DNA of 64,000 nucleotides from Burkholderia aenigmatica (lineage in GTDB: Bacteria > Pseudomonadota > Gammaproteobacteria > Burkholderiales > Burkholderiaceae), in assembly GCF_902499175.1 (NCBI RefSeq), contig NZ_CABVQC010000043.1, positions 1 through 64,000 of the forward strand. The letters run 5' to 3'. Position numbers and translations under genes: made by a program. The notes below the pieces were generated by a model. It saw only the letters and a program-made list of their open reading frames with translations, was not told the origin of the DNA and did no database searches. Each line of letters starts with the position of its first letter. The first letter of the stretch is position 1. Shown here piece by piece: positions 9,195-16,746 of this stretch.

Positions 9195-9686
9195 TCAACG
9201 CGTGACGAACGGCGCGGCGGCGTCCGGCGCCGTGCGCGCATGCTTGCGCTGGCGCAGCAGCGCGACGCGGCAGTTTTCGCGCGCGGTCTCGCGGCCGTCG
9301 TCGTCGAGCAGCACGAGATCGCCGCGCATCACGTTGAGCGTGATCACGTCCTCACCCGGTGCGCCGAGCGTTTCCGGCGTATGCACCGAACCGGCCGGTT
9401 CGAGCACCGTCGAGCCGGCGTGCGCCACCCAGTCGTATTCGCGGTAGCGCCACGCCCCCTGCAAGGTATGGACGAACACCTCGCCGTCGTGACGGTGGCG
9501 CGGCAGCGTGCCGCCGGCCGGCATCTTCAGCAGCGCGGTCAGCGTGTCCTCGGCCGCATTGATGTGCAGGTACTTGATCGCCAGCCCTGGCAGGTCGGCG
9601 CTCATCGGCAGCCACGGCAGCGCGTCGCCGGGCAGGCACGAGATCGGCGGCAGGTCGGTGGAGAGCAGGGCGGACGGCTGCGTCAT
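9195..9686 (-). CDS. cupin protein, 2,4'-dihydroxyacetophenone dioxygenase-like
   Basis: About 163 residues forming a single small cupin barrel. The first metal motif is GGTLPRHRHDGEVFVHTLQG (His, His, Glu and a later His), and the second part includes AGSTVLEPAGSVHTPETLG. These match the ChrR/DAD-like cupins, which bind a single iron or zinc. The start at 9686 (MTQPSALLSTD) is favoured. An ATG 33 bases upstream at 9719 would add a basic stretch without a ribosome site. It is divergent from the MarR regulator and its exporter operon across a region containing a perfect palindrome, so it may belong to the same MarR regulon. Dioxygenase activity is only a family guess. Confidence 0.75.
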   Translation of the reverse strand: MTQPSALLSTDLPPISCLPGDALPWLPMSADLPGLAIKYLHINAAEDTLTALLKMPAGGTLPRHRHDGEVFVHTLQGAWRYREYDWVAHAGSTVLEPAGSVHTPETLGAPGEDVITLNVMRGDLVLLDDDGRETARENCRVALLRQRKHARTAPDAAAPFVTR

Positions 9687-9813
9687 GGCGGGAGGCGTGC
9701 GGAAATGGGGAGCCCGCATTATCGCAGAGCCGGGTTGCGCTGCCGAACCGGACGTTGCGCATCGACTTGAGCACCGGCGAAGTGGCGATCCTTACAGTCT
9801 GAAATATGCAGCT

Positions 9814-9827
9814 AAACTGTACAGTTT
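9814..9827. promoter_or_regulatory. perfect palindrome, probable MarR operator
   Basis: AAACTGTACAGTTT is a perfect 14-bp dyad in an AT-rich stretch, 27 bases before the MarR start and 127 bases before the cupin start. A related half-site (TTACAGT) occurs about 20 bases upstream. MarR proteins typically bind 16-20-bp palindromes overlapping their own promoter, so autoregulation is likely. The gene assignment is by position only. Confidence 0.6.
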
Positions 9828-9853
9828 TCCTGTATATCTGCTATCTTGAATTC

Positions 9854-10324
9854 ATGAACACGCCATCGCCATCCTCCGACGCGCTCCCACTGGCCGGTCT
9901 CGCCGGCGAACTCCGCATTTCGGTCGGCAAGCTGATGCGGCGGATGCGGGAGCAGATCCACCCGAACGACCTCACGTCATCGCAGAAGTCGGTGCTGTTG
10001 CGGCTCGACCGCGACGGCCCCGCGACCGTGTCGGCACTCGCGCGTGCCGAAAGCGTGCGCCCGCAGTCGATGCGCGTGACGGTCGCGACCCTCGAGACGC
10101 TGGGCGCCGTCAGCGGCGCGCCCGATCCCTCCGACGGCCGGCAGACGTTGATCGCGCTCACGCCCGGTTTCCGCAAGGTGCTGCAGGCCAACCGCGCAGC
10201 CAAGGACGACTGGCTGTTCCGCGCGCTGCACGCTCAACTGTCGGAGCGCGAGCAGGCCGAGCTCGCATCGGCCGTGAAGCTGCTGCAGCGGCTCGCCGAA
10301 TTCCAGGAACCGCCGCGTCCGTAA
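9854..10324 (+). CDS. MarR-family transcriptional regulator
   Basis: A 156-residue winged-helix regulator. The core reads DLTSSQKSVLLRLDRDGPATVSALARAESVRPQSMRVTVATLETLGAV, followed by the wing signature DPSDGRQTLIALT. The C-terminal helix supplies the dimer interface. The ATG at 9854 is used. An upstream ATG (9806) would run translation through the operator-like palindrome. It is followed after 37 bases by a small membrane protein and then an exporter with a 4-base overlap. This is the usual layout of a MarR-controlled efflux operon induced by an antibiotic or phenolic ligand. Confidence 0.88.
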   Translation: MNTPSPSSDALPLAGLAGELRISVGKLMRRMREQIHPNDLTSSQKSVLLRLDRDGPATVSALARAESVRPQSMRVTVATLETLGAVSGAPDPSDGRQTLIALTPGFRKVLQANRAAKDDWLFRALHAQLSEREQAELASAVKLLQRLAEFQEPPRP

Positions 10325-10361
10325 ACCGCCTCGAACCGCTCGCCGAAAGGACAACCTGAAC

Positions 10362-10697
10362 ATGAACCTCCCGCATCTCGTGTCGTATTTCTTCGGCGGT
10401 GCGTTTCTCGCGAACGTCGTGCCGCATCTCGTCAGCGGATTGCGCGGGGAGCCGTTCCAGACCCCGTTCGCGAATCCGCCCGGGCGCGGGTTGTCGTCGT
10501 CCACCGTGAATGTCGTGTGGGGCGTCGCGAACCTCGTGGTGGCTTATGTGCTGGTGTGCCGGGTTGGCGACTTCGACCTTCGGGTGACGGCCGACGCGGC
10601 GGCGTTCGGTCTTGGCATCCTCCTGCTCGGCCTGTTCCTCGCGCGGCACTTCGGCGAACTGCACGGCGGCAACGAGCCCGACCGGGAGCGGCCATGA
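10362..10697 (+). CDS. small membrane protein of unknown function
   Basis: A 111-residue protein with about three hydrophobic segments (LVSYFFGGAFLANVVPHLVSG near the N-terminus, VNVVWGVANLVVAYVLVC in the middle, and AAFGLGILLLGLFLARHF near the end) and a charged C-terminus. No enzymatic motif is visible. CGAAAGGACAACCTGAAC precedes the ATG. Its stop overlaps the next start as ATGA (10694-10697), which points to translational coupling with the MFS exporter and a role as its accessory partner. I do not recognise the family. Confidence 0.75.
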   Translation: MNLPHLVSYFFGGAFLANVVPHLVSGLRGEPFQTPFANPPGRGLSSSTVNVVWGVANLVVAYVLVCRVGDFDLRVTADAAAFGLGILLLGLFLARHFGELHGGNEPDRERP

Positions 10698-11932
10698 GCG
10701 TGCCGGCGGCGGGCGTATTCCGCTCGCTTCGCAGCTTCAACTATCGCGTGTGGGCAATCGGCTCGCTGGTGTCGAACATCGGCACGTGGATCCAGCGCAC
10801 CGCGCAGGACTGGCTCGTGCTCACGCAGCTTACGCATCACGACGCGTCGGCCGTCGGCATCGTGATGTCGCTGCAGTTCGGCCCGCAGCTTCTGCTGCTG
10901 CCGTGGACAGGTTACGCGGCCGACCGTTTCGACCAGCGCAAGCTGCTGATGGCGACGCAGGCGCTGATGGGCGGGCTCGCTCTGTTGCTGGGGTTGCTGA
11001 CGGTGACGGGCGTCGCGCAGTTGTGGCACGTGTATCTGTTCGCGTTCCTGTTCGGCTGCGCGTCGGCGTTCGATGCGCCGGTGCGGCAGACGTTCGTCGC
11101 GGAACTGGTCGCCGATCGGGAGCTGGCGAATGCCGTCGCGCTGAACTCGACGTCGTTCAACGCGGCGCGGATGATCGGGCCGGCGGCGGCCGGCTTTATC
11201 ATCGCGTCGGTCGGCACCGGCTGGGCGTTCCTGCTCAACGGGCTCAGCTTCGTCGCGGTGCTGGCGTCGCTGTCGATGCTGCGTGCCGACGAGCTGCGCG
11301 CGCACGCGCGGGCCGACCGCAAGCGCGGGAGCCTGCTCGACGGGTTCCGTTACGTGTGGCAGCGCCCTGACCTGAAAGCGATCCTCGTGATGCTGTTCCT
11401 GATCGGCACGTTCGGGCTCAATTTCCAGCTGTTCATCTCGACGATGGCGGCCAGCGTGTTTCACGTCGATGCGCGCGGCTTCGGCGTGCTGTCGTCGATG
11501 ATGGCCGTCGGCACGATTACCGGTGCGTTGCTCGCGGCGCGCCGCGACCGGCCGCGCTTCCGGCATCTGTGGATCGGCGCGGCGCTGTTCGGGCTCGGCT
11601 GCACGCTGGCTGCGCTGGCGCCGGGCTACTGGTTGTTCGGCGCCGCGCTCGTGCTGACCGGGATCGCCGCGATCACCTTCATGAACTCGACCAACAGCCT
11701 GGTGCAACTGTCGACCGAGCCGGCGATGCGCGGCCGGGTGATGGCGCTGCGTCTCGCGGTGGCGCTCGGCGGCACACCGATCGGTGCGCCGGTGGCGGGC
11801 TGGGTCGCGAATCATCTCGGCCCGCGCTGGGCGCTTGGTGTCGGCGCGATGTCCGGTTTTGCCGCGGCGTTTGTCGCGACGCATTTCATGAAGCGGATGC
11901 GCGGGCAGTCGGGCGCGGAGGGTGGCGGCTGA
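10694..11932 (+). CDS. MFS exporter, EntS/DHA3-like
   Basis: A 412-residue major facilitator with the DHA3/EntS pattern. The N-terminus is SLRSFNYRVWAIGSLVSNIGTWIQRTAQDWLVL, followed by the antiporter loop GYAADRFDQRKLL, FDAPVRQTFVAELV and the conserved NSTSFNAARMIGPAAAG. Members expel enterobactin, macrolides and other amphipathic compounds. The start overlaps the preceding stop by four bases, so the gene sits in the MarR operon. The C-terminal Gly-rich tail ends just before the 8-bp tandem repeat. The exported compound is unknown. Confidence 0.88.
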   Translation: MSVPAAGVFRSLRSFNYRVWAIGSLVSNIGTWIQRTAQDWLVLTQLTHHDASAVGIVMSLQFGPQLLLLPWTGYAADRFDQRKLLMATQALMGGLALLLGLLTVTGVAQLWHVYLFAFLFGCASAFDAPVRQTFVAELVADRELANAVALNSTSFNAARMIGPAAAGFIIASVGTGWAFLLNGLSFVAVLASLSMLRADELRAHARADRKRGSLLDGFRYVWQRPDLKAILVMLFLIGTFGLNFQLFISTMAASVFHVDARGFGVLSSMMAVGTITGALLAARRDRPRFRHLWIGAALFGLGCTLAALAPGYWLFGAALVLTGIAAITFMNSTNSLVQLSTEPAMRGRVMALRLAVALGGTPIGAPVAGWVANHLGPRWALGVGAMSGFAAAFVATHFMKRMRGQSGAEGGG

Positions 11933-11956
11933 CCGGCCGTGAAATCGGCGCGGGCT

Positions 11957-12032
11957 GCCCAAGCGCCCAAGCACCCAAGCACCCAAGCACCCAAGCACCC
12001 AAGCACCCAAGCACCCAAGCACTCAGCCACTC
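11957..12032. repeat. 8-bp tandem repeat (AAGCACCC unit)
   Basis: Starting at 11961 the unit AAGCACCC occurs six times perfectly (11969-12016), with one variant copy before it (AAGCGCCC) and variant copies after it (AAGCACTC, AGCCACTC). The array lies in the 114-base gap between the convergent exporter and LysR genes, outside coding sequence. Arrays of this kind commonly vary in copy number between strains by slipped replication. It may also form a weak structured 3' end for both transcripts. Confidence 0.9.
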
Positions 12033-12046
12033 AGCCACGACGGTCG

Positions 12047-12997
12047 TTACGCCGCCGGCCGCGCCGCCGCATGCGCAACTTCCAGACACGACTGAAACAG
12101 CAGCGCGGCCCGCGATGGCCGCGGCGAGCGCCGCAGCAGGCTCACGAACCGGCACCGGTAATTGAACCGGTGCGGCGCGATCGGCTGCATCAGCCCCTTG
12201 TTTTCGAAGCTTTCCGCGTAGTGGTCGGGCAGGAAGCCGAGATAGCGGCCGGACAGGATCAGCGTCGCGATCGACTCCTGATCCGACGCGGTCGCGCTGC
12301 GCGTGAGCTTCGCGCGGTGACTCAGCTCCATGTTCGGCGAATGGAAGCCGAGGCCCGCGAACGCATGATTGCGGATCGTCGTCCACGTGAGCTTGCCGTG
12401 CGGCGCATCGAAGAGTGGATGCTGGCGGCCGCAGTAGAGCAGCATCCGCTCGTCGAACAGCTCCGAATACACGAGGCTGCCCGAGTTGCGGTGCGCGGGA
12501 ATGATCCCGACCTGATAGCTGCCGTCGATGATCCCGCGCTCGACCTCGTTGATCGACGCGACATGCAGATTCAGCGCGACGTCGGGGGCTTCGTCGGCGA
12601 ACTGGCGGATCGCGTCGCCGAGCCGCGCGTTGGCGTTGGTGGCCGTCTTGTCGAATACCGCGATGTGCAGTTCGCCGCCCATCTTGTCGTGTATGCCGTC
12701 GATCCGGCTGCGAAATGCTTCCATCGACGCGAGCAGCCGCAGCGTCTCCTCGTAAACCGTCTGGCCCTCGGGCGTCAGCGTGAAGCCCGCGCGGCCGCGC
12801 CGGCACAGCACGAGGCCGAGGCGCGTTTCCAGATCCTTCACGTGCCGGCTGATCGTCGAGATGCCGATATTCAGTTCCAGTTCGGCCGCGGCCATCCCGC
12901 CGCACTGCACGACGCCCTTGAAGACCCGCAGCAGGCGGAGATCCATGTCGCTGAGCTGCCCGAGCAGTGCGCGGCTCTTCGGTTTCTTTGCTTGCAT
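12047..12997 (-). CDS. LysR-family regulator of the beta-alanine operon
   Basis: A 316-residue LysR protein. The helix-turn-helix lies at about 18-75 (LRLLRVFKGVVQCGGMAAAELELNIGISTISRHVKDLETRLGLVLCRRGR), which is unusual in having GISTISRH at the recognition helix. The effector domain covers about 100-300 (GELHIAVFDKTATN, QVGIIPAHRNSGSLVYSELF). The start is at 12997. A further ATG at 13015 would add six residues. It is divergent from the aminotransferase/dehydrogenase pair, with about 105 bases between the starts that hold a TTGA-N11-TCAA site. By position it is the activator of that operon, comparable in role to BauR, but it is named here only by family. Confidence 0.87.
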   Translation of the reverse strand: MQAKKPKSRALLGQLSDMDLRLLRVFKGVVQCGGMAAAELELNIGISTISRHVKDLETRLGLVLCRRGRAGFTLTPEGQTVYEETLRLLASMEAFRSRIDGIHDKMGGELHIAVFDKTATNANARLGDAIRQFADEAPDVALNLHVASINEVERGIIDGSYQVGIIPAHRNSGSLVYSELFDERMLLYCGRQHPLFDAPHGKLTWTTIRNHAFAGLGFHSPNMELSHRAKLTRSATASDQESIATLILSGRYLGFLPDHYAESFENKGLMQPIAPHRFNYRCRFVSLLRRSPRPSRAALLFQSCLEVAHAAARPAA

Positions 12998-13014
12998 AGT
13001 TGAGCAAGTGAACA

Positions 13015-13033
13015 TTGATATTGCGATATTCAA
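13015..13033. promoter_or_regulatory. LysR-type T-N11-A box in divergent promoter
   Basis: TTGA (13015-13018), eleven bases, then TCAA (13030-13033) form an interrupted dyad. It lies 18 bases upstream of the LysR start and 70 bases upstream of the aminotransferase start. Spacing and symmetry fit a LysR recognition site serving both genes. Confidence 0.5.
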
Positions 13034-13102
13034 AAGACTAATTGGCGTCCCGACAATGTGCAACATCATCACAAGGAGGAGGGGCGCGCCGCGCCGACCG
13101 AC

Positions 13103-14458
13103 ATGACCGACATCACCACCGCCCAGCAGGACGACACCAACCTCCGTACCGACGCCGCCTGGCTCGACGCGCACTGGATGCCGTTCACGGCCAACCGCCA
13201 GTTCAAGGCCGATCCGCGCATGATCGTGTCGGGCAAGGGCGCGTATTACACGGACGGCGAAGGCCGCAAGATCTTCGACGGCCTGTCGGGCCTCTGGTGC
13301 ACGGGCCTCGGTCACGGCCGCACGGAAATCGTCGAAGCCGTGAGCCGCCAGGTCGCGCAGCTCGACTACGCGCCGGCGTTCCAGTTCGGTCATCCGAAAT
13401 CGTTCGAGCTCGCCAACAAGCTCAAGGACCTGACGCCGGCCGGCCTCGACTACGTGTTCTTCACGGGGTCGGGCTCGGAAGCGGCCGATACCTCGCTGAA
13501 GCTGGCCCGCGCTTACTGGCGCGCGAAGGGCAAAGGCACGAAGACGCGCCTGATCGGCCGCGAGAAGGGCTATCACGGCGTGAACTTCGGCGGTATCTCG
13601 GTCGGCGGGATCGGGCCGAACCGCAAGCTGTTCGGCCAGGGCCTCGACGCCGACTTCCTGCCGCACACGCAACTCGCCGAGAACAAGTTCTCGCGCGGGA
13701 TGCCCGAGCACGGCGCCGAGCTGGCCGACCGCCTGCTCGAGCTGATCGCGCTGCACGACGCGTCGAACATCGCGGCCGTGATCGTCGAGCCGTTCTCCGG
13801 TTCGGCGGGCGTGGTCGTGCCGCCGAAGGGCTATCTGAAGCGCCTGCGCGACATCTGTACCGCGCACGACATCCTGCTGATTTTCGACGAAGTCATCACG
13901 GGCTTCGGCCGTGCCGGCGCGATGACGGGCGCCGACGCGTTCGGCGTGGTGCCGGACATCATGAACTTCGCGAAGCAGGTGACGAACGGCGTGCAGCCGC
14001 TCGGCGGCGTGATCGCGACGAAGGAAATCTACGACACGTTCATGGCCGCAGGCGGCCCCGAGTACATGCTCGAGTTCCCGCACGGCTATACGTATTCGGC
14101 GCATCCGGTGGCATGCGCGGCCGGTGTCGCGGCGCTCGACCTGCTGGTGAAGGAAGACGCGGTGGCCCGCGTGCGCGATATCGCGCCGCATTTCGAGGCT
14201 GCGGTGCACGGGCTGAAGGGCCAGCGCCACATCGCCGACATCCGTAACTACGGCCTAGCAGCCGGCCTGACGATCGCGGCGCTGCCGGGCGAGCCGGCAC
14301 GGCGCCCGTACGAGATCGCGATGCGCTGCTGGGCGAAGGGTTTCTATGTGCGCTACGGCGGCGACACGATCCAGCTGGCGCCCCCGTTCATCTCGGAGAA
14401 GCGCGAGATCGACAACCTGATCAACGCGCTGTCCGATGCGCTGAACGAAGTGGACTGA
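13103..14458 (+). CDS. bauA: omega-amino acid (beta-alanine):pyruvate aminotransferase
   Basis: A 451-residue class III PLP aminotransferase. The cofactor aspartate is in FDEVITGFGR (about D262) and the Schiff-base lysine in MNFAKQVTNG (about K291). The substrate-side signature WMPFTANRQFKADPRM and GLWCTGLGHGR match beta-alanine:pyruvate transaminases, which turn beta-alanine plus pyruvate into malonate semialdehyde plus L-alanine. The start at 13103 (MTDITTAQQ) follows an AGGAGGAGGGG that is rather far upstream. An ATG at 13058 would place that sequence inside the gene. The semialdehyde dehydrogenase follows after 50 bases, forming a two-step operon to acetyl-CoA. It could also accept other omega-amines such as putrescine or GABA. 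Confidence 0.9.
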   Translation: MTDITTAQQDDTNLRTDAAWLDAHWMPFTANRQFKADPRMIVSGKGAYYTDGEGRKIFDGLSGLWCTGLGHGRTEIVEAVSRQVAQLDYAPAFQFGHPKSFELANKLKDLTPAGLDYVFFTGSGSEAADTSLKLARAYWRAKGKGTKTRLIGREKGYHGVNFGGISVGGIGPNRKLFGQGLDADFLPHTQLAENKFSRGMPEHGAELADRLLELIALHDASNIAAVIVEPFSGSAGVVVPPKGYLKRLRDICTAHDILLIFDEVITGFGRAGAMTGADAFGVVPDIMNFAKQVTNGVQPLGGVIATKEIYDTFMAAGGPEYMLEFPHGYTYSAHPVACAAGVAALDLLVKEDAVARVRDIAPHFEAAVHGLKGQRHIADIRNYGLAAGLTIAALPGEPARRPYEIAMRCWAKGFYVRYGGDTIQLAPPFISEKREIDNLINALSDALNEVD

Positions 14459-14508
14459 GCCGCGGCTTGCCCCTGAGCGATAACCGAATTCACGAAAGAG
14501 TCAGATAC

Positions 14509-16026
14509 ATGAAACACGACAGCAACGTAACCTCCACCGTCGGCCACCTGATCGACGGCAAGCGCGTCGACGGCGGCAGCCGCGTCCAGCCGGTGTTCGA
14601 CCCGGCCACCGGCGAATCGCACAAGAGCGTCGTGCTCGCCGACAAGCTGACCGTCGAAGCCGCGATCGCGTCCGCGCAGGCCGCGTTTCCGGCCTGGCGC
14701 AACACGCCGCCGCTGAAGCGCGCCCGCGTGATGAGCCGCTTCAAGACGCTGCTCGAGGAGCACGCGGAAGAACTGTGCGCGCTGATCACGGCCGAGCACG
14801 GCAAGGTGCTCGCCGATGCGATGGGCGAACTGCAGCGCGGGATCGAGAACGTCGAATACGCAACCTACGTACCCGAGCTGCTGAAGGGCGAGCACAGCAA
14901 GAACGTCGGCCCCGCGATCGATTCGTGGAGCGAGTTCCAGGCGCTCGGCGTCGCGGCCGGCATCACGCCGTTCAACTTCCCGGTGATGGTGCCGCTGTGG
15001 ATGTGGCCGATGGCCGTCGCGTGCGGCAATACGTTCGTCCTGAAACCGTCCGAACGCACGCCGTCGTCTACTTTGCGCATGGCCGAGCTCGCGCTCGAAG
15101 CTGGCCTGCCGCCGGGCGTGCTGAACGTCGTGAACGGCGACAAGGAAGCGGTCGACACGCTGCTGACCGACCCGCGCGTGAAGGCGGTGAGCTTCGTCGG
15201 CTCGACGCCGATCGCCGAATACATCTACTCGACCGGCTGCGCACACGGCAAGCGCGTGCAGGCGCTCGGCGGCGCGAAGAACTTCGCGGTCGTGATGCCC
15301 GACGCCGACATCGGCAACGCGGTGAACGCGCTGATGGGCGCCGCGTACGGCTCGTGCGGCGAGCGCTGCATGGCGATTCCGCTGGTCGTCGCGATCGGCG
15401 ACGAGACGGGCGACAAGGTCGTCGCGGGCCTGAAAGCCGAGATCGAGAAGATGAAGGTCGGTCCGGGCAACGGCGCGGGCGTCGACATGGGCCCGCTCGT
15501 CACGCAGCAGCATTTCGAGAAGGTGACGGGCTTCGTCGAAGCGGGTGTGGAAGCGGGCGCGACGCTCGTCGTCGACGGCCGCAGCGTAAAGGTCGACGGC
15601 CACGACGGCGGCTATTACCTCGGCCCGTGCCTGTTCGACAACGTGAAGCCCGGCATGCCGATCTACCAGCACGAGATCTTCGGGCCCGTGCTCGGCGTGA
15701 TCCGGTTGAAGTCGCTCGACGAGGCGATGGCGCTGATCGACGCGCATGAGTACGGTAACGGCACGTGCCTGTTCACGCGCGACGGCGAGGCCGCGCGCTA
15801 CTTCGGCGACAACATCCAGATCGGCATGGTCGGCATCAACGTGCCGCTGCCGGTGCCGGTTGCGTACCACTCGTTCGGCGGCTGGAAGCGCTCGCTGTTC
15901 GGCGACCTGCACGCGTACGGCCCGGACGCCGTGCGTTTCTACACGAAGCGCAAGACGATCACGCAGCGCTGGCCGTCGGCCGGCGTGCGCGAAGGGACGG
16001 TGTTCAGCTTCCCGTCGAACCGCTGA
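14509..16026 (+). CDS. mmsA: CoA-acylating (methyl)malonate-semialdehyde dehydrogenase
   Basis: A 505-residue aldehyde dehydrogenase of the MMSDH type. The conserved run is TPFNFPVMVPLWMWPMA, the cofactor loop FVGSTPIAEYIY, and the catalytic cysteine lies in GSCGERCMA (about C287). MMSDH enzymes lack the usual general-base glutamate and need CoA to release acetyl-CoA or propionyl-CoA plus CO2. Here it would complete beta-alanine breakdown begun by the adjacent aminotransferase. It could also serve valine or myo-inositol catabolism. The start at 14509 (MKHDSNVTS) has GAAAGAG upstream. The frame extends to 14467 but lacks a good start there. It is followed by a palindrome and a strong terminator. 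Confidence 0.92.
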   Translation: MKHDSNVTSTVGHLIDGKRVDGGSRVQPVFDPATGESHKSVVLADKLTVEAAIASAQAAFPAWRNTPPLKRARVMSRFKTLLEEHAEELCALITAEHGKVLADAMGELQRGIENVEYATYVPELLKGEHSKNVGPAIDSWSEFQALGVAAGITPFNFPVMVPLWMWPMAVACGNTFVLKPSERTPSSTLRMAELALEAGLPPGVLNVVNGDKEAVDTLLTDPRVKAVSFVGSTPIAEYIYSTGCAHGKRVQALGGAKNFAVVMPDADIGNAVNALMGAAYGSCGERCMAIPLVVAIGDETGDKVVAGLKAEIEKMKVGPGNGAGVDMGPLVTQQHFEKVTGFVEAGVEAGATLVVDGRSVKVDGHDGGYYLGPCLFDNVKPGMPIYQHEIFGPVLGVIRLKSLDEAMALIDAHEYGNGTCLFTRDGEAARYFGDNIQIGMVGINVPLPVPVAYHSFGGWKRSLFGDLHAYGPDAVRFYTKRKTITQRWPSAGVREGTVFSFPSNR

Positions 16027-16030
16027 CGCG

Positions 16031-16056
16031 CATGCCGGCTGCATGCAGCCGGCATG
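16031..16056. repeat. 26-bp perfect palindrome downstream of mmsA
   Basis: The arm CATGCCGGCTGCA (16031-16043) is followed at once by its exact complement up to 16056. There is no loop and no T-run. It lies four bases after the mmsA stop and ten bases before the main terminator. It may protect the mRNA 3' end or be a protein-binding site. Confidence 0.7.
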
Positions 16057-16066
16057 ACGGGCAAAG

Positions 16067-16100
16067 GCCCGCTCCGATCGTCGATCGGAGCGGGCTTTTT
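16067..16100 (+). terminator. strong Rho-independent terminator after mmsA
   Basis: GCCCGCTCCGATCG (16067-16080) pairs perfectly with CGATCGGAGCGGGC (16082-16095) across a one-base centre, followed by TTTTT (16096-16100). It ends the beta-alanine operon and lies 38 bases from the convergent secreted-protein gene. Confidence 0.9.
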
Positions 16101-16137
16101 CATGTCTGCACGGAGAGGGCGGAAGGCAGCAGAACGC

Positions 16138-16512
16138 TTACGGCGCTACCACGTGCCACATGTTCTTGAAGTTGTCGCCGTTGCGGTCGCCCTGTTTCAT
16201 GTCCTTCGAGAAGAAGTACAGCGGCTTGCCCTTGTACGCCCATTGCGGACTGCCGTCATCGCGCTTGATGATCGTGTAGGGGCCGACCGGGACATCGGTC
16301 GCGCTGGCCTTGTAGGGCGGCCAGAAGGATTCGCATTGGCCCGTGCAGGCGCTGGTGCCGGCGTTGGGCTTGTCGTGGTCGAATGCGTAGACGGTCATCC
16401 CGTTTGCGGCGACGAGCGCGCCGTTTTCGACTTTCGTGATCGAGCCTTGGGCCGACGCCGAAGCGGATGCAATGGCGAGCAGGGCGGAACTGACGAGAAG
16501 CGAGAGTTTCAT
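16138..16512 (-). CDS. secreted repeat protein (COG4315, lipoprotein_15-like)
   Basis: A 124-residue exported protein. Residues 1-22 form a signal peptide ending ASASAQ. Two copies follow of the short beta motif of this family, MTVYAFDHDKPNAGTS with ACTGQC, and then KPLYFFSKDMKQGDRNGDN. The protein keeps one cysteine pair (SACTGQCES), which could form a disulphide in the periplasm. No catalytic residues are recognised. The family function is unknown. It stands alone, convergent with mmsA and separated from it by a terminator. The start at 16512 is fixed by the signal peptide. Confidence 0.85.
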   Translation of the reverse strand: MKLSLLVSSALLAIASASASAQGSITKVENGALVAANGMTVYAFDHDKPNAGTSACTGQCESFWPPYKASATDVPVGPYTIIKRDDGSPQWAYKGKPLYFFSKDMKQGDRNGDNFKNMWHVVAP

Positions 16513-16696
16513 GTGCGGCTCCAGATTTTTCGACGATGCATGCGGGCAGGCGAGCAGCGACCCGCTAGGGTAGCCGGAACGGTCGTGATGCAACCTGTCA
16601 CATCGACCACCGTTTCAACGATAGGCGTTTTGGGCCGCAGGTGTGAGAAAGGGGTTGGACCCGTTCGACCGTGACGCAGGTTGTCTGAGAACAAAA

Positions 16697-16723
16697 ACCA
16701 GCCATTTCCGGGAGGCGGCTGGT
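16697..16723. promoter_or_regulatory. inverted repeat upstream of the winged-helix gene
   Basis: ACCAGCC (16697-16703) and GGCTGGT (16717-16723) are perfect arms separated by 13 bases. The dyad ends 24 bases before the preferred start of the next gene. It could be an operator for that gene's own winged-helix product or a weak hairpin. No T-run follows. Confidence 0.4.
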
Positions 16724-16746
16724 ACGCTCGGGGTCCGTCACTTTTG

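Noticed and set aside
11957-12032. CRISPR array
   Set aside because: The repeat unit is 8 bases without spacers, and no cas genes are present in the window.
12047-14230. The LysR frame extended upstream to 727 codons
   Set aside because: The extra part crosses the divergent promoter and lies antisense to the aminotransferase. The LysR domain begins at 12997.
16681-16746. TTG at 16681 as start of the winged-helix gene
   Set aside because: The segment contains an inverted repeat and has no correctly spaced ribosome site. The ATG at 16747 gives a more natural protein start.
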